Shown here: piece after piece, positions 24,677 through 34,292 of the stretch | Numbering within the stretch: the stretch's first letter is position 1 | Layout: the number at the start of each line of letters is the position of its first letter | Origin: Vicinamibacteria bacterium | GTDB taxonomy: Bacteria; Acidobacteriota; Vicinamibacteria; Fen-336; JAGNNV01 | Length of the DNA: 62,501 bases | Assembly (NCBI GenBank): GCA_019694155.1 | Contig: JAIBCN010000204.1 | Coordinates: 1 to 62,501, forward strand | Reading direction: 5' to 3' | Made by a program: the position numbers and the translations under genes | The notes under the pieces: generated by a model | What the model was told of the DNA's origin: nothing | Database searches by the model: none | Seen by the model: the letters and a program-made list of their open reading frames with translations, nothing else

Positions 24677-25942
24677 ATGCTAAAACGCTCGCCGATGCTT
24701 GGAAGGAGATCCGCGTGGTGGGGCGCCGCGCTGTGTCTTGCGCTTTGTCTGCTGGCCTGGCCCGCCGATGCCTTCGCCTCGCCCCAGCCCTCTCCCTCTC
24801 CCGCGGTCGAGGAGGCGAGACCCCCGCTGATCCTCGGAGTCGCGGTGGACGAAGCGGGAATCGGCGAGGCCGATCTGGAACGCGCCCGGGAACTCATCCT
24901 GTCTCTGCTCGACGTTCTGCCTCCCGGCTCCCAGATGATGCTCGCCTCTTTCAGCGGAGACCGGCGGATCGTCCTTCCTCCCACCGCGGATCGAAGTGCC
25001 GTGGCCTCCTCGTTCGCCGGGTTCAAGGCGGGAACCACAGGTGTCGCTCTGCCCGACGGTCTCTTCGACATGGTCGGCTATCTCGGCAGCCGCCAGGCGG
25101 ATTCGCGGGCTTTGCTTCTCGTCTCGGCGGGGAGAGTGAGGGAGGGCGATCTGCAGTTCGAGGATCCGCTCAACGCCGCGGTCTCGCGCCAGATCCCCAT
25201 CTCGGCTCTGGCGGTCGGGCAGGGTGACGGGAAGCTCCTCCGGCGCATCACCAAGATCACGGGCGGCGAGTACGTCCGGCTCGAAGTCGCCGATGCCACG
25301 ATGCTCGCGCACACCTTCAGCCCCGGCGCCGGGACCGATGGCGCCGTGTCCGCGCCGCGCGCCGAGACCACACCCACCCCGAAGCCCGAGTCCCGAGGCT
25401 CCGCGGGGCTCCTTGGGGCGGCCGCGGTCTTCTTTTCGCTCGGCGGGCTCGTCATGCTCGGCATCGTGTTCCTGCTGATCCGTCGCCTCGCCGCGCCGGA
25501 GGCTCCGAAAAGCGCGCCTGCCCCTGCGCCTCCCGCCCGGAGCACCCCGCCACCTTCCCTTTCTTCCGCAGGGAGCGAGGAAGTCATCTCGCACGTGGAG
25601 GACGAGCCCGTGCTCGAGAAGACGCTGGTGGTGAACGCGAACCCGATCCTGCGCGCCCTGTCGGGGCCGGGGGCCGGGAAGAACTTCCCCTTGTCTCCCA
25701 CCGGCCAGACCTCGATCGGCCGCTCGCGCCGCAACGACATCGTCGTTCCTGAGGATGCCGCTTCAGCCCAGCACTGCCGCATCGACCGGGAAGGCGATTC
25801 CTACGTCCTCCACGACCTGGGGGCCACCAATGGAACGTTCGTGAATGGCGTACGGACCGACCGGGCCGTCCTGCAGCATGGCGACCGGCTGAAAGTGGGA
25901 GGGACCGTTTTCACGGTCAGCCTGTTCGGCGACCGCGACTAG
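24677..25942 (+). CDS. VWA-like/FHA-domain membrane protein
   Basis: The 421-residue product has a signal or anchor at residues ~12-32 and an extracytoplasmic VWA-like domain to about residue 210 (ILGVAVDEAG with a degenerate metal site, ALLLVSAGRV, ISALAVGQGDGKLL). A Pro/Thr linker, one membrane segment (LLGAAAVFFSLGGLVMLGIV) and a cytoplasmic Pro-rich linker follow. The FHA domain carries TSIGRSRRNDIVVPEDAASAQHCRI and LGATNGTFVNG. FHA domains bind phosphothreonine, so this protein may connect an external event with a Ser/Thr kinase pathway. The window does encode such a kinase (59505) and a PP2C phosphatase (48820). ATG 24695 is an alternative start. Confidence 0.83.
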   Translation: MLKRSPMLGRRSAWWGAALCLALCLLAWPADAFASPQPSPSPAVEEARPPLILGVAVDEAGIGEADLERARELILSLLDVLPPGSQMMLASFSGDRRIVLPPTADRSAVASSFAGFKAGTTGVALPDGLFDMVGYLGSRQADSRALLLVSAGRVREGDLQFEDPLNAAVSRQIPISALAVGQGDGKLLRRITKITGGEYVRLEVADATMLAHTFSPGAGTDGAVSAPRAETTPTPKPESRGSAGLLGAAAVFFSLGGLVMLGIVFLLIRRLAAPEAPKSAPAPAPPARSTPPPSLSSAGSEEVISHVEDEPVLEKTLVVNANPILRALSGPGAGKNFPLSPTGQTSIGRSRRNDIVVPEDAASAQHCRIDREGDSYVLHDLGATNGTFVNGVRTDRAVLQHGDRLKVGGTVFTVSLFGDRD

Positions 25943-25973
25943 AGCGGCGTACCGGAGCCGCCCGCTTTGGGGC

Positions 25974-26465
25974 TCAGCTCGACAAATCCTTGAGAGCCTT
26001 GGGGGCGAGAAAGCAAACGAGCCTTCCCTGATCCTCGGCGGCGCTTCCATCGAATTCGACGAGCGCGATCCCGCCCTTCTTGAAAGCGAAAGCACCCGCG
26101 TTCCCGGCGCCCAGCCACTCTGCCGTCCACTCGGAGACGTGAGGTTCGTGGCCGACCGCGGCGACCGTGCTGTCTTTCGGCAGGCGGGCGAGAGTCGCTT
26201 CGAACGCTTCCCGTGCGCCGGTCCCCAGAGCCTCGTTCTCCTGAAGGATGAGGCCAGGCCAGTGGCGGCCGAGGATCTCCGCGGTCTGCTTGGCGCGAAG
26301 CAGGGGAGAGGTGAGGATCGCGTCCGCGGTCACCAGGGATGAGATGGCCCGCGCCGACTTCCGGAACTTGTTGGCCCCCTCTTCAGTGAGCGGACGCAGA
26401 TGGTCCGCGAGGCCGGGGGTCTCGCGGTCCACGGCGATGGCATGCCGAACCAGAAGCACCTTCAT
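25974..26465 (-). CDS. sixA: Phosphohistidine phosphatase SixA-like
   Basis: The 163-residue histidine phosphatase superfamily enzyme carries the RHG-type motif as KVLLVRHAIA at its very start, TSPLLRAKQTAEIL in the middle and AVGHEPHVSEW for the second catalytic His. Short length and absence of extra domains point to SixA, which removes phosphate from His residues of phosphotransfer proteins. The physiological partner is unknown. It is convergent with the VWA-FHA gene and lies 17 bases downstream of the VOC gene on its own strand. Confidence 0.88.
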   Translation of the reverse strand: MKVLLVRHAIAVDRETPGLADHLRPLTEEGANKFRKSARAISSLVTADAILTSPLLRAKQTAEILGRHWPGLILQENEALGTGAREAFEATLARLPKDSTVAAVGHEPHVSEWTAEWLGAGNAGAFAFKKGGIALVEFDGSAAEDQGRLVCFLAPKALKDLSS

Positions 26466-26483
26466 GACTGTTTGAGGACGCTA

Positions 26484-26849
26484 TCACGAGGTGGCTTCGG
26501 TGAAACGAAACGTTGAAACGCCGGCGCGATGGCCGTCTGGATCGCTCACGTAAAGAGTCGACGCGGTGCGGTCGTTGACCGCTACGCCCATGGCCGTGAA
26601 CCGCTCCTCGGCGGCTGCGAGATCCGAGGCCTCGAAGATCAGGACGTGGCCCGAGCCTTCGCCCGGGCCTTCGCCACGCAGGGCACGTTCGAGCATCAGC
26701 ACCGTCCCGCCCGCGCTCATCCACACCGCCCGAAGGCCGTCATTCGACTCCGTGCGGTGGATCTCGCGAAGGCCGAACGCCCGTTCGTAGAAGCGCGCGG
26801 AGCGGGCGCAATCGGAAACGCGAAGAGCCACGTGATGGATGCCCGGCAT
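26484..26849 (-). CDS. VOC-superfamily protein (glyoxalase-like)
   Basis: The 121-residue single-module vicinal-oxygen-chelate protein starts [20 protein letters not shown] with the usual first metal His. It continues with a central [18 protein letters not shown] and ends with [15 protein letters not shown], where the family metal Glu would be replaced or shifted. The module is likely to dimerise to form the active site. The substrate is unknown. An in-frame extension upstream lacks family similarity, so I start at ATG 26849. Confidence 0.82.
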   Translation of the reverse strand: MPGIHHVALRVSDCARSARFYERAFGLREIHRTESNDGLRAVWMSAGGTVLMLERALRGEGPGEGSGHVLIFEASDLAAAEERFTAMGVAVNDRTASTLYVSDPDGHRAGVSTFRFTEATS

Positions 26850-26902
26850 CACGCCCGAGGCTAACCGAAAGGCCGCCCGTTCCGGTCTGCCAGAATCGAG
26901 GG

Positions 26903-28975
<2,073 letters not shown>

Positions 28976-29012
28976 TGGGAGCGCGGGTCGTTGGGTGGTA
29001 GTGGCGGGCGGG

Positions 29013-29056
29013 GGTTGCTTCGTCGCGTTACCAACGGAGTGGCTCCTCGCAATGAC
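29013..29056 (-). repeat. REP-like intergenic element, copy C (reverse)
   Basis: Read on the minus strand it begins GTCATTGCGAGGAGCCACTC and ends CGCGACGAAGCAACC. It is almost identical to copy D, and the two form the outer arms of a ~225-bp imperfect palindrome in the convergent gap between the YyaL-type gene and iolD. Confidence 0.82.
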
Positions 29057-29187
29057 GTGAGGGGGATACGAGACGGCAGCACGGACTTGGTAGTTGGGAC
29101 CGACCTGCGCGGTGCCGCGTTGCGCCGGACCCCCCTGCCCGCGGCTTCCCCTACTAGGTTTGTGCTGTCCGTCCAGTACCACACTAC

Positions 29188-29232
29188 GTCATTGCGAGGA
29201 GCCACTCCGTTGGTACGGCGACGAAGCAACCC
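29188..29232 (+). repeat. REP-like intergenic element, copy D (forward)
   Basis: The copy begins GTCATTGCGAGGAGCCACTC and ends GGCGACGAAGCAACC. It differs from copy C only at about two positions next to the CGACGAAG block, which suggests that the pair arose together or is kept alike by gene conversion. Confidence 0.82.
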
Positions 29233-29251
29233 CCCATCGCAACGCTACCAG

Positions 29252-31114
29252 TTACAAATACCAACGCTCCTTCTTCTTCGCATCGTCATACGCCGCGCGC
29301 GCGGCCCTGACCGAATCGCTGGTCGTTACTTCCGCGGGAGGCACGTCCCACCACGACTCGTAACCGCCGACCTTCACGGAAGGATCCGTGTGGGTCACGA
29401 TCACCGTGGTCTCATCCGCGGCCTGCGCGGACTTGAGCGCGGCCCGGAGATCGGCGAGGGTATCCGCGGTCTGGACCTTGACTCCCAGGCTCCGCGCGTT
29501 CGCCGCGAAGTCGATCTCCACCTGACGGGCGGACAGGGCGCCATTCGCGTCCCGGTACCGAAGCTGGGTTCCAAAACCGGCGGAACCGAGCGAGGCCGAG
29601 AGGCTTCCGATGGAGCCATAGCCGCCGTTGTCGATGAGGACCACGATGAGCTTCACGCCCTCCTGCCTCGCGGTCACGATCTCCGAGGACATCATCAGCC
29701 ACGAGCCGTCTCCCACCATCACGAAGACATCGCGATCGGGCGCCGCCATCTTGACCCCCATGCCGCCCGCCACCTCGTAGCCCATGCAGGAGTAGCCGTA
29801 CTCCATGTGATAGCTCTTCGGATGGCGGGAGCGCCACAGCTTGTGAAGGTCGCCGGGCAGGCTCCCCGCCGCGTTCACCACGATGCCCCGCTCTCCCGCC
29901 GCGTCGTTGACTGCTCCGACCACCTCGCCCTGGCTGGGACGCCCGGGATTCGCGATGCTGTAGATGCGCTCCACTTCCTTGTCCCAGTCGCGATTCGCCT
30001 GCGCCGCCCGCTCGCGCCACTCGGCTGGGGAGGTGTGTCCGGAAAGCGCCTCGCCGAGGGCCACGAGGGCCTCGCGCGCGTCCGCCACCAGCGCGATACC
30101 CCCGTGCTTGAAGGCGTCGAACTCGCCCACGTTGATGTTGACGAAGCGGACGCCCGGGTTCTGGAACGCGGTCTTCGAAGCCGTGGTGAAGTCGGAATAG
30201 CGCGTGCCGATCCCGATGACCAGGTCGGCCTCGCGCGCGAGGACGTTTGCGCCCTTCGTTCCGGTGGCGCCGATGGCGCCGAGAGACAGCGGATGATCGA
30301 AGGGCATCGAGCCCTTCCCGGCCTGCGTCTCAGCCACCGGTATCCCTGTGGCTTCGGCGAAATGGGCGAGGGCCGCGGAGGCGTCTGAATACAGCACCCC
30401 GCCGCCCGCGACGACGAGGGGCCGCTTCGCGGCGCCGATCAGGCCGACCGCGCGCGCGAGGGCCTCCGCGTCGGGACGCGGCCTCCGGATCTCCCACACC
30501 CTCGGCTCGAAGAACGCTTCGGGGAAATCCCAGGCCTCGCTCTGCACGTCCTCGGGCAGGCACAGGGTGACGGCGCCCGTGTCCGCGACGCTCGTGAGCA
30601 CGCGCATCGCCTCGAGCGCTGAAGTCACGATCTGCTCGGCCCGGTTGATGCGGTCCCAATAACGCGAGACCGGCCGGAACGCGTCGTTCACCGACGCGTC
30701 CTGTGACGAGACCGACTCGAGCTGCTGCAGGACGGGCGCCACCTGACGCGTCGCGAAGATGTCGCCGGGCAGCAGCAGCACGGGCACGCGGTTGATGGTG
30801 GCCCCCGCGGCGCCGGTGATCATGTTGGTGGCTCCCGGCCCGATCGAGCTGGTGCAGGCGAGGGTCTGGAGGCGGTTCGACATCTTCGCGAAGGCGGCCG
30901 CGGTGTGGACGAGGGCTTGCTCGTTGCGCCCGGGGATGTAAGGCAGGTCGTTCCCCGCGGCCTGCAGTGCTTCGCCGAGGCCGGCCACATTGCCGTGGCC
31001 GAAGATGCCGAGCACTTTCGGTATGAAGCGACGAGTCACCCCGTCGCGGCGGGAGTGCTGATTCACGAGGAAACGGACAAGGGCCTGAGCCGTGGTCAGT
31101 CGGAGGGTTTTCAT
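29252..31114 (-). CDS. iolD: 3D-(3,5/4)-trihydroxycyclohexane-1,2-dione hydrolase
   Basis: The 620-residue thiamine-diphosphate enzyme of myo-inositol catabolism opens the ring of the diketo intermediate to 5-deoxy-glucuronate. The N-terminal ThDP domain shows GHGNVAGLGEAL and IPGRNEQALVHTAAAFAK, which includes the cofactor Glu. The C-terminal domain has MEYGYSCMGYEVAGGMGVKM, then VMVGDGSWLMMSSEI and a later DNGGYGSIGSL, the GDG...N magnesium/ThDP motif. The usual length is ~640, so it is complete. It is the second gene of an iolB-iolD operon (14-base gap), with AGGAG at good distance from ATG 31114. The first operator at 32004 probably controls it. Confidence 0.95.
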   Translation of the reverse strand: MKTLRLTTAQALVRFLVNQHSRRDGVTRRFIPKVLGIFGHGNVAGLGEALQAAGNDLPYIPGRNEQALVHTAAAFAKMSNRLQTLACTSSIGPGATNMITGAAGATINRVPVLLLPGDIFATRQVAPVLQQLESVSSQDASVNDAFRPVSRYWDRINRAEQIVTSALEAMRVLTSVADTGAVTLCLPEDVQSEAWDFPEAFFEPRVWEIRRPRPDAEALARAVGLIGAAKRPLVVAGGGVLYSDASAALAHFAEATGIPVAETQAGKGSMPFDHPLSLGAIGATGTKGANVLAREADLVIGIGTRYSDFTTASKTAFQNPGVRFVNINVGEFDAFKHGGIALVADAREALVALGEALSGHTSPAEWRERAAQANRDWDKEVERIYSIANPGRPSQGEVVGAVNDAAGERGIVVNAAGSLPGDLHKLWRSRHPKSYHMEYGYSCMGYEVAGGMGVKMAAPDRDVFVMVGDGSWLMMSSEIVTARQEGVKLIVVLIDNGGYGSIGSLSASLGSAGFGTQLRYRDANGALSARQVEIDFAANARSLGVKVQTADTLADLRAALKSAQAADETTVIVTHTDPSVKVGGYESWWDVPPAEVTTSDSVRAARAAYDDAKKKERWYL

Positions 31115-31128
31115 CGGGCTCGCTCCTG

Positions 31129-31986
31129 TTACTGCTCGACCGCGCTCGTCATGGGGACGCGCGGATCGGTTGGCTGGTTCTTCCAGCTATCGCGGATCCA
31201 GTGGTGCTTCGGGTCGTCGCAGAAGTTCATCGACCGCTCGGGCGCGGGGCCGGCGAGGACGTTCAGATACCAGAGGGGCCGTTCGGGCGGCGCGATCGAG
31301 GGCCCGTGGTAACCGCGGGGCACGAGGAACACGTCGCCGTCGCGCACCGTCGAGGTCACGTCGAAAGCCCCGTCCGACGCGTAGGTCTTGTGGACGCCGA
31401 AGCTCGCCTCGCCCTCGAGACGGAAGTAGTAGATCTCCTCGAGGATGGCCTCACCCGGACGATCCTCGTCGTGTTTGTGAGGCGGGTACGAGGACCAGTT
31501 GCCCGCGGGGGTGAGGACTTCGACCGCGCTCAGCCGATCTGTTTCGAAGACGCCGGGAGCGCAGAAATTGTTGAGCTGCCGGGTGGCGCCACCCGCGCCG
31601 CGGATCTCCACGGGCACCTGGTCGGCCGGGCCGTAGGCGGGCTTCAAGCGCCGCCGCGCCCGTGCGCTCGGCAGCGCGAATTCACCTCCGCCCATGGAGG
31701 TCAGGCTGAATGTCGTGTCGAGGGGCACATAGGCGAAGTCGGTCACGCGGGAGAACACGGATCGCCGACCCCGAAGGTCGAAGGTTCGGCCCTCGCACTG
31801 GACGGTGACGCCGCCCTTGAGGGGCACCACCGCGAGTTCATCGGGACCGGTCTCGATCGACAGGGTTTCTCCCGCGCCCAGCGAAACGACGCGCAGTCCG
31901 GAGAAGGCCCAGCCCGCGACTTCCGGGGTGACGAGCGCCACCGACCCCTGGGCGGCGAGGGACCCGGCGGGGAAATGGAGGTTCAT
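31129..31986 (-). CDS. iolB: 5-deoxy-glucuronate isomerase
   Basis: The 285-residue bicupin enzyme converts 5-deoxy-D-glucuronate to 2-deoxy-5-keto-D-gluconate. IolB hallmarks are the metal-binding stretch SSYPPHKHDED followed by EEIYYFRLEGEASFGVHKTY, and the second region DVFLVPRGYHGPSIAPP, ending with DDPKHHWIRDSWKNQPTDPR. Length is slightly above the ~270 typical of the family. ATG 31986 gives the usual N-terminus. GTG at 31995 and an upstream GTG at 32016 are possible but less likely. It is divergent from the LacI regulator with a palindromic operator in the gap. Confidence 0.94.
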   Translation of the reverse strand: MNLHFPAGSLAAQGSVALVTPEVAGWAFSGLRVVSLGAGETLSIETGPDELAVVPLKGGVTVQCEGRTFDLRGRRSVFSRVTDFAYVPLDTTFSLTSMGGGEFALPSARARRRLKPAYGPADQVPVEIRGAGGATRQLNNFCAPGVFETDRLSAVEVLTPAGNWSSYPPHKHDEDRPGEAILEEIYYFRLEGEASFGVHKTYASDGAFDVTSTVRDGDVFLVPRGYHGPSIAPPERPLWYLNVLAGPAPERSMNFCDDPKHHWIRDSWKNQPTDPRVPMTSAVEQ

Positions 31987-32003
31987 TTCCGTCACCCCGG
32001 CCT

Positions 32004-32015
32004 TGGAACGTTCCA
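32004..32015. promoter_or_regulatory. LacI-type operator 1 (iolB-iolD / regulator promoter region)
   Basis: TGGAACGTTCCA is a perfect 12-bp palindrome with the central CG typical of LacI-family sites. It lies 18 bases upstream of iolB and 40 bases upstream of the lacI-like gene, so it can control both directions. A TTGACA on the minus strand (32048-32053) could be the -35 of the iolB promoter, but no good -10 was found. Confidence 0.72.
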
Positions 32016-32055
32016 CAAATACTAAGCTACTGACAACATCGGCAGTGTGTCAAGC

Positions 32056-33111
32056 ATGAAGACGGGAAGGCGCCCCACCATCGACGACGTGGCCCGGCAC
32101 GCGGGCGTTTCGAAGTCCCTCGTGTCCCTGGTCGTGCGCGGGGACAGCCATGTCAGCCCGGAGCGCCGGGCCGCCGCGCTTCGCGCGGTCGCCGAGCTCG
32201 GGTACCGGCCCAACGCCATGGCCCAGGGCCTCGTCCAGAAGCGCACGCGCATCGTGGGCGTGCTCGTCTCCGATCTCAATAATCCCTTTTTCGCGGACGT
32301 CATCGCGGGCATTCAGGCCCGGGCCCGCTCGCTTGGCTACCGCGTGCTCATGAACACGGGCGACCGGATCCAGCAGCACGAGGACGAGGCCATCGAGACG
32401 CTCCTGCAGCTGAGGGTCGACGGGCTCATCCTCGGCTCGCCCATGATGGAGAGCGCTCAGGTCGTGCGCGCGAGCAAGGAGGTGCCGGTCGTGGTGGTGG
32501 GCCGGCCTGCGCGCGCCGCCTCGGTGGACTCCGTGGCCGACGACGACGCCGCGGGCGCGCTCGCGGTGGTGAAGCATTGCGTGTCCCTCGGGCACCGGCG
32601 CATCGCCCACATCGACGGCGGCGACGGCGCCGGCGCCCTGGAACGGCGGCGGGGTTACGAGGAAGCCATGCGCAAGATGAAGCTTTCGAGTGAAATCGTG
32701 GTGGGGCGGGGGGCCTACACGGAGGCCGGCGGCTACCAGGGAGCCCGCGAACTCCTGGAGAGGCGGCCGCGGCCCACCGCGATCTTCGCGGCGAACGACC
32801 TCGCCGCCATCGGCGCCCTGAACGCGATCGAGGAAAGCGGATTGCGGGCGCCTCACGACATCTCGCTCGTCGGCTACGACAACACATCGCTTGCCGCCAT
32901 GCGTCATCTCTCTCTCACCACCGTCCACCAGCCGCGGCACGACATCGGCCAGATGGCCGTGGACCTGCTCATCGAGCGCATCCGGGGCGGAAGGGTCAAG
33001 CCCCGGCGCGTGGTGCTCGCGCCCACCCTCGTCGTCCGCTCGACCACCGCGCCGCCCCCGCGGGAGCGGGCCCCGCTTTCGAGGGCGCACCGGGCCCCGA
33101 AGTCCCGGTGA
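32056..33111 (+). CDS. LacI-family transcriptional regulator of the inositol locus
   Basis: The 351-residue protein starts with a DNA-binding helix-turn-helix and hinge (RRPTIDDVARHAGVSKSLVS, LGYRPNAMAQGLV). It continues with a periplasmic-binding-like effector domain (VGVLVSDLNNPFFADVIAGI, VVGRPARAASVDSVADDDAA, LGHRRIAHIDG, FAANDLAAIGALNAIEESG, ISLVGYDNTSLAA). The position between iolB and iolG suggests it responds to inositol or a catabolite. It probably binds both TGGARCGYTCCA sites. It overlaps iolG by four bases (GTGA), so both are co-translated. A GTG at 32047 is an alternative start. Confidence 0.93.
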   Translation: MKTGRRPTIDDVARHAGVSKSLVSLVVRGDSHVSPERRAAALRAVAELGYRPNAMAQGLVQKRTRIVGVLVSDLNNPFFADVIAGIQARARSLGYRVLMNTGDRIQQHEDEAIETLLQLRVDGLILGSPMMESAQVVRASKEVPVVVVGRPARAASVDSVADDDAAGALAVVKHCVSLGHRRIAHIDGGDGAGALERRRGYEEAMRKMKLSSEIVVGRGAYTEAGGYQGARELLERRPRPTAIFAANDLAAIGALNAIEESGLRAPHDISLVGYDNTSLAAMRHLSLTTVHQPRHDIGQMAVDLLIERIRGGRVKPRRVVLAPTLVVRSTTAPPPRERAPLSRAHRAPKSR

Positions 33112-34130
33112 GCGCCGCCCGGCTGCGGGTCGGCCTCATCGGCCTGGGCCGCCTTGGCCGCGTCTATGCACGCGACCTCGCGTCTCGGATCGGGGAGACG
33201 CGGCTCGCCGCGGTTTGCGATCCCATAGACGAGGTCGTCTCCGAGGTGGCCGATGAGTTCGAGGTGGGAGGGCGTCACACCCGCGCCGAGGATCTGATCG
33301 CCGACCCGGGCGTCGAGGCGGTCGTCATCGTTACCCCGACCCGCACCCATCGTGACCTGGCCGTGCTATGCGCCCGCGCGGGGAAGCCCGCCTTCTGCGA
33401 GAAGCCCGCGGCCTTGAGCCTGGGCGACGCCCTGGCCATGAAGGAGGCGGTCGAGCGAAGCGGGAGCTTTCTGCAGATGGGCTTCATGCGGCGGTTCGAC
33501 TCCGGCTACGTGGCCGCGCGGGCCCGCTTGAGCGCGGGCGACATCGGAAAAGCCGTGCTCTTCAAGTCGAGCTCGCGCGATCCGCAACCGCCGCCCCTCG
33601 CCTACGCCGACCCGCGAAGCAGCGGCGGCCTCATCCTCGATCTTGGAATTCACGACTTCGACCTCGCGCGCTTCTTCATGGGCGAGGTGGGCACGGTCTC
33701 CGCGATCGGCGGCGCCCTCGCCTTTCCGGAACTCGCGACGGTGGGCGATATCGACAATGCCGTGGTCACCCTCACCTTCCGCGACGGACGGCTCGGCGTC
33801 GTCGACCTGTCGAGGCACGGGGTGTACGGCTACGACGTCTCCACCGAGATCCTGGGCGACGCGGGCGCCTTGCGCGTCGGCGCCCTGCGCGAGACGCCCC
33901 TTTCCTGGCTCACGAGGAACAACGTCTCCCACGACACCCCACCTGGGTTCCTCGATCGCTTCGCCGCGGCGTACACGGCGCAACTCGCGGACTTCGCGCG
34001 GAACGTTCTCCTGGGCCGGCCCGCGCCGGTGTCCATCGACGACGGCATCGAGGCCCTGCGCATCGCCCTCGCCGCCCGTCAGTCGCTTACGACCGGCCGG
34101 CCCGTCGAAGTCGCTTCCGTGGCGCCCTAG
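33108..34130 (+). CDS. iolG: Inositol 2-dehydrogenase (Gfo/Idh/MocA family)
   Basis: The 340-residue NAD(P)-dependent enzyme carries an N-terminal Rossmann fold (RVGLIGLGRLGRVYARDLA) and the family EKP motif (CEKPAALSLGDA). The catalytic stretch GGLILDLGIHDFDLARFFMG has the Asp/His pair typical of inositol dehydrogenases. It oxidises myo-inositol (or scyllo-inositol) to the 2-keto compound, the first step before IolE, IolD and IolB. The start is GTG 33108, overlapping the regulator stop. The stop codon TAG lies inside the tip of the 167-bp palindrome at 34126. No iolE or iolC is present in the window. Confidence 0.9.
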   Translation: MSAARLRVGLIGLGRLGRVYARDLASRIGETRLAAVCDPIDEVVSEVADEFEVGGRHTRAEDLIADPGVEAVVIVTPTRTHRDLAVLCARAGKPAFCEKPAALSLGDALAMKEAVERSGSFLQMGFMRRFDSGYVAARARLSAGDIGKAVLFKSSSRDPQPPPLAYADPRSSGGLILDLGIHDFDLARFFMGEVGTVSAIGGALAFPELATVGDIDNAVVTLTFRDGRLGVVDLSRHGVYGYDVSTEILGDAGALRVGALRETPLSWLTRNNVSHDTPPGFLDRFAAAYTAQLADFARNVLLGRPAPVSIDDGIEALRIALAARQSLTTGRPVEVASVAP

Positions 34131-34292
34131 TGTCCGGTCTCGTAAGTGCGCGACACATGGGACCGCCGATGCATCCCCGCTCGCTGCGTTGCTCGTCGTT
34201 GCATATGCGGGATATGCGGCCTCCTCGGCGCCTTGCGATCGGGGCGCCTCGACGGTCGCATGTATCGCGGACTTACGAGACAGGACACTAGG
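34126..34292. repeat. 167-bp palindromic element between iolG and an APC permease
   Basis: The outer arms are CCTAGTGTCCGGTCTCGTAA at the left, and at the right end a sequence whose complement is CCTAGTGTCCTGTCTCGTAA. They are identical except at one position. The similarity continues inward as a diverged stem (CGCGACACATGGGACCG against CGCGATACATGCGACCG). The element has no coding capacity of its own. It supplies the TAG stop of the rightward gene (34128-34130) and, on the minus strand, the TAG stop of the leftward gene (34288-34290). It may be a MITE-like insertion flanked by CTAG or a bidirectional terminator. Confidence 0.85.

Larger units (their letters stand above)
29011..29236. repeat. 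Long imperfect palindrome between convergent genes
   Basis: The left arm runs from about 29011 to 29098 and the right arm from about 29150 to 29236. After reversal both read GGGGTTGCTTCGTCGC, TACCAACGGAGTGGCTCCTC, GCAATGACGT and then a more diverged stretch containing AGCAC and GTAG. A GC-rich loop of ~50 bases joins them. Transcribed RNA from either side could form a long stem, so the element may end both converging transcripts. No coding signal is seen in this gap. Confidence 0.75.

Noticed and set aside
28991..30388. Plus-strand open frame running from the palindrome through iolD
   Set aside because: It is antisense to iolD, which has complete ThDP motifs, and its first part only translates the repeat pair.
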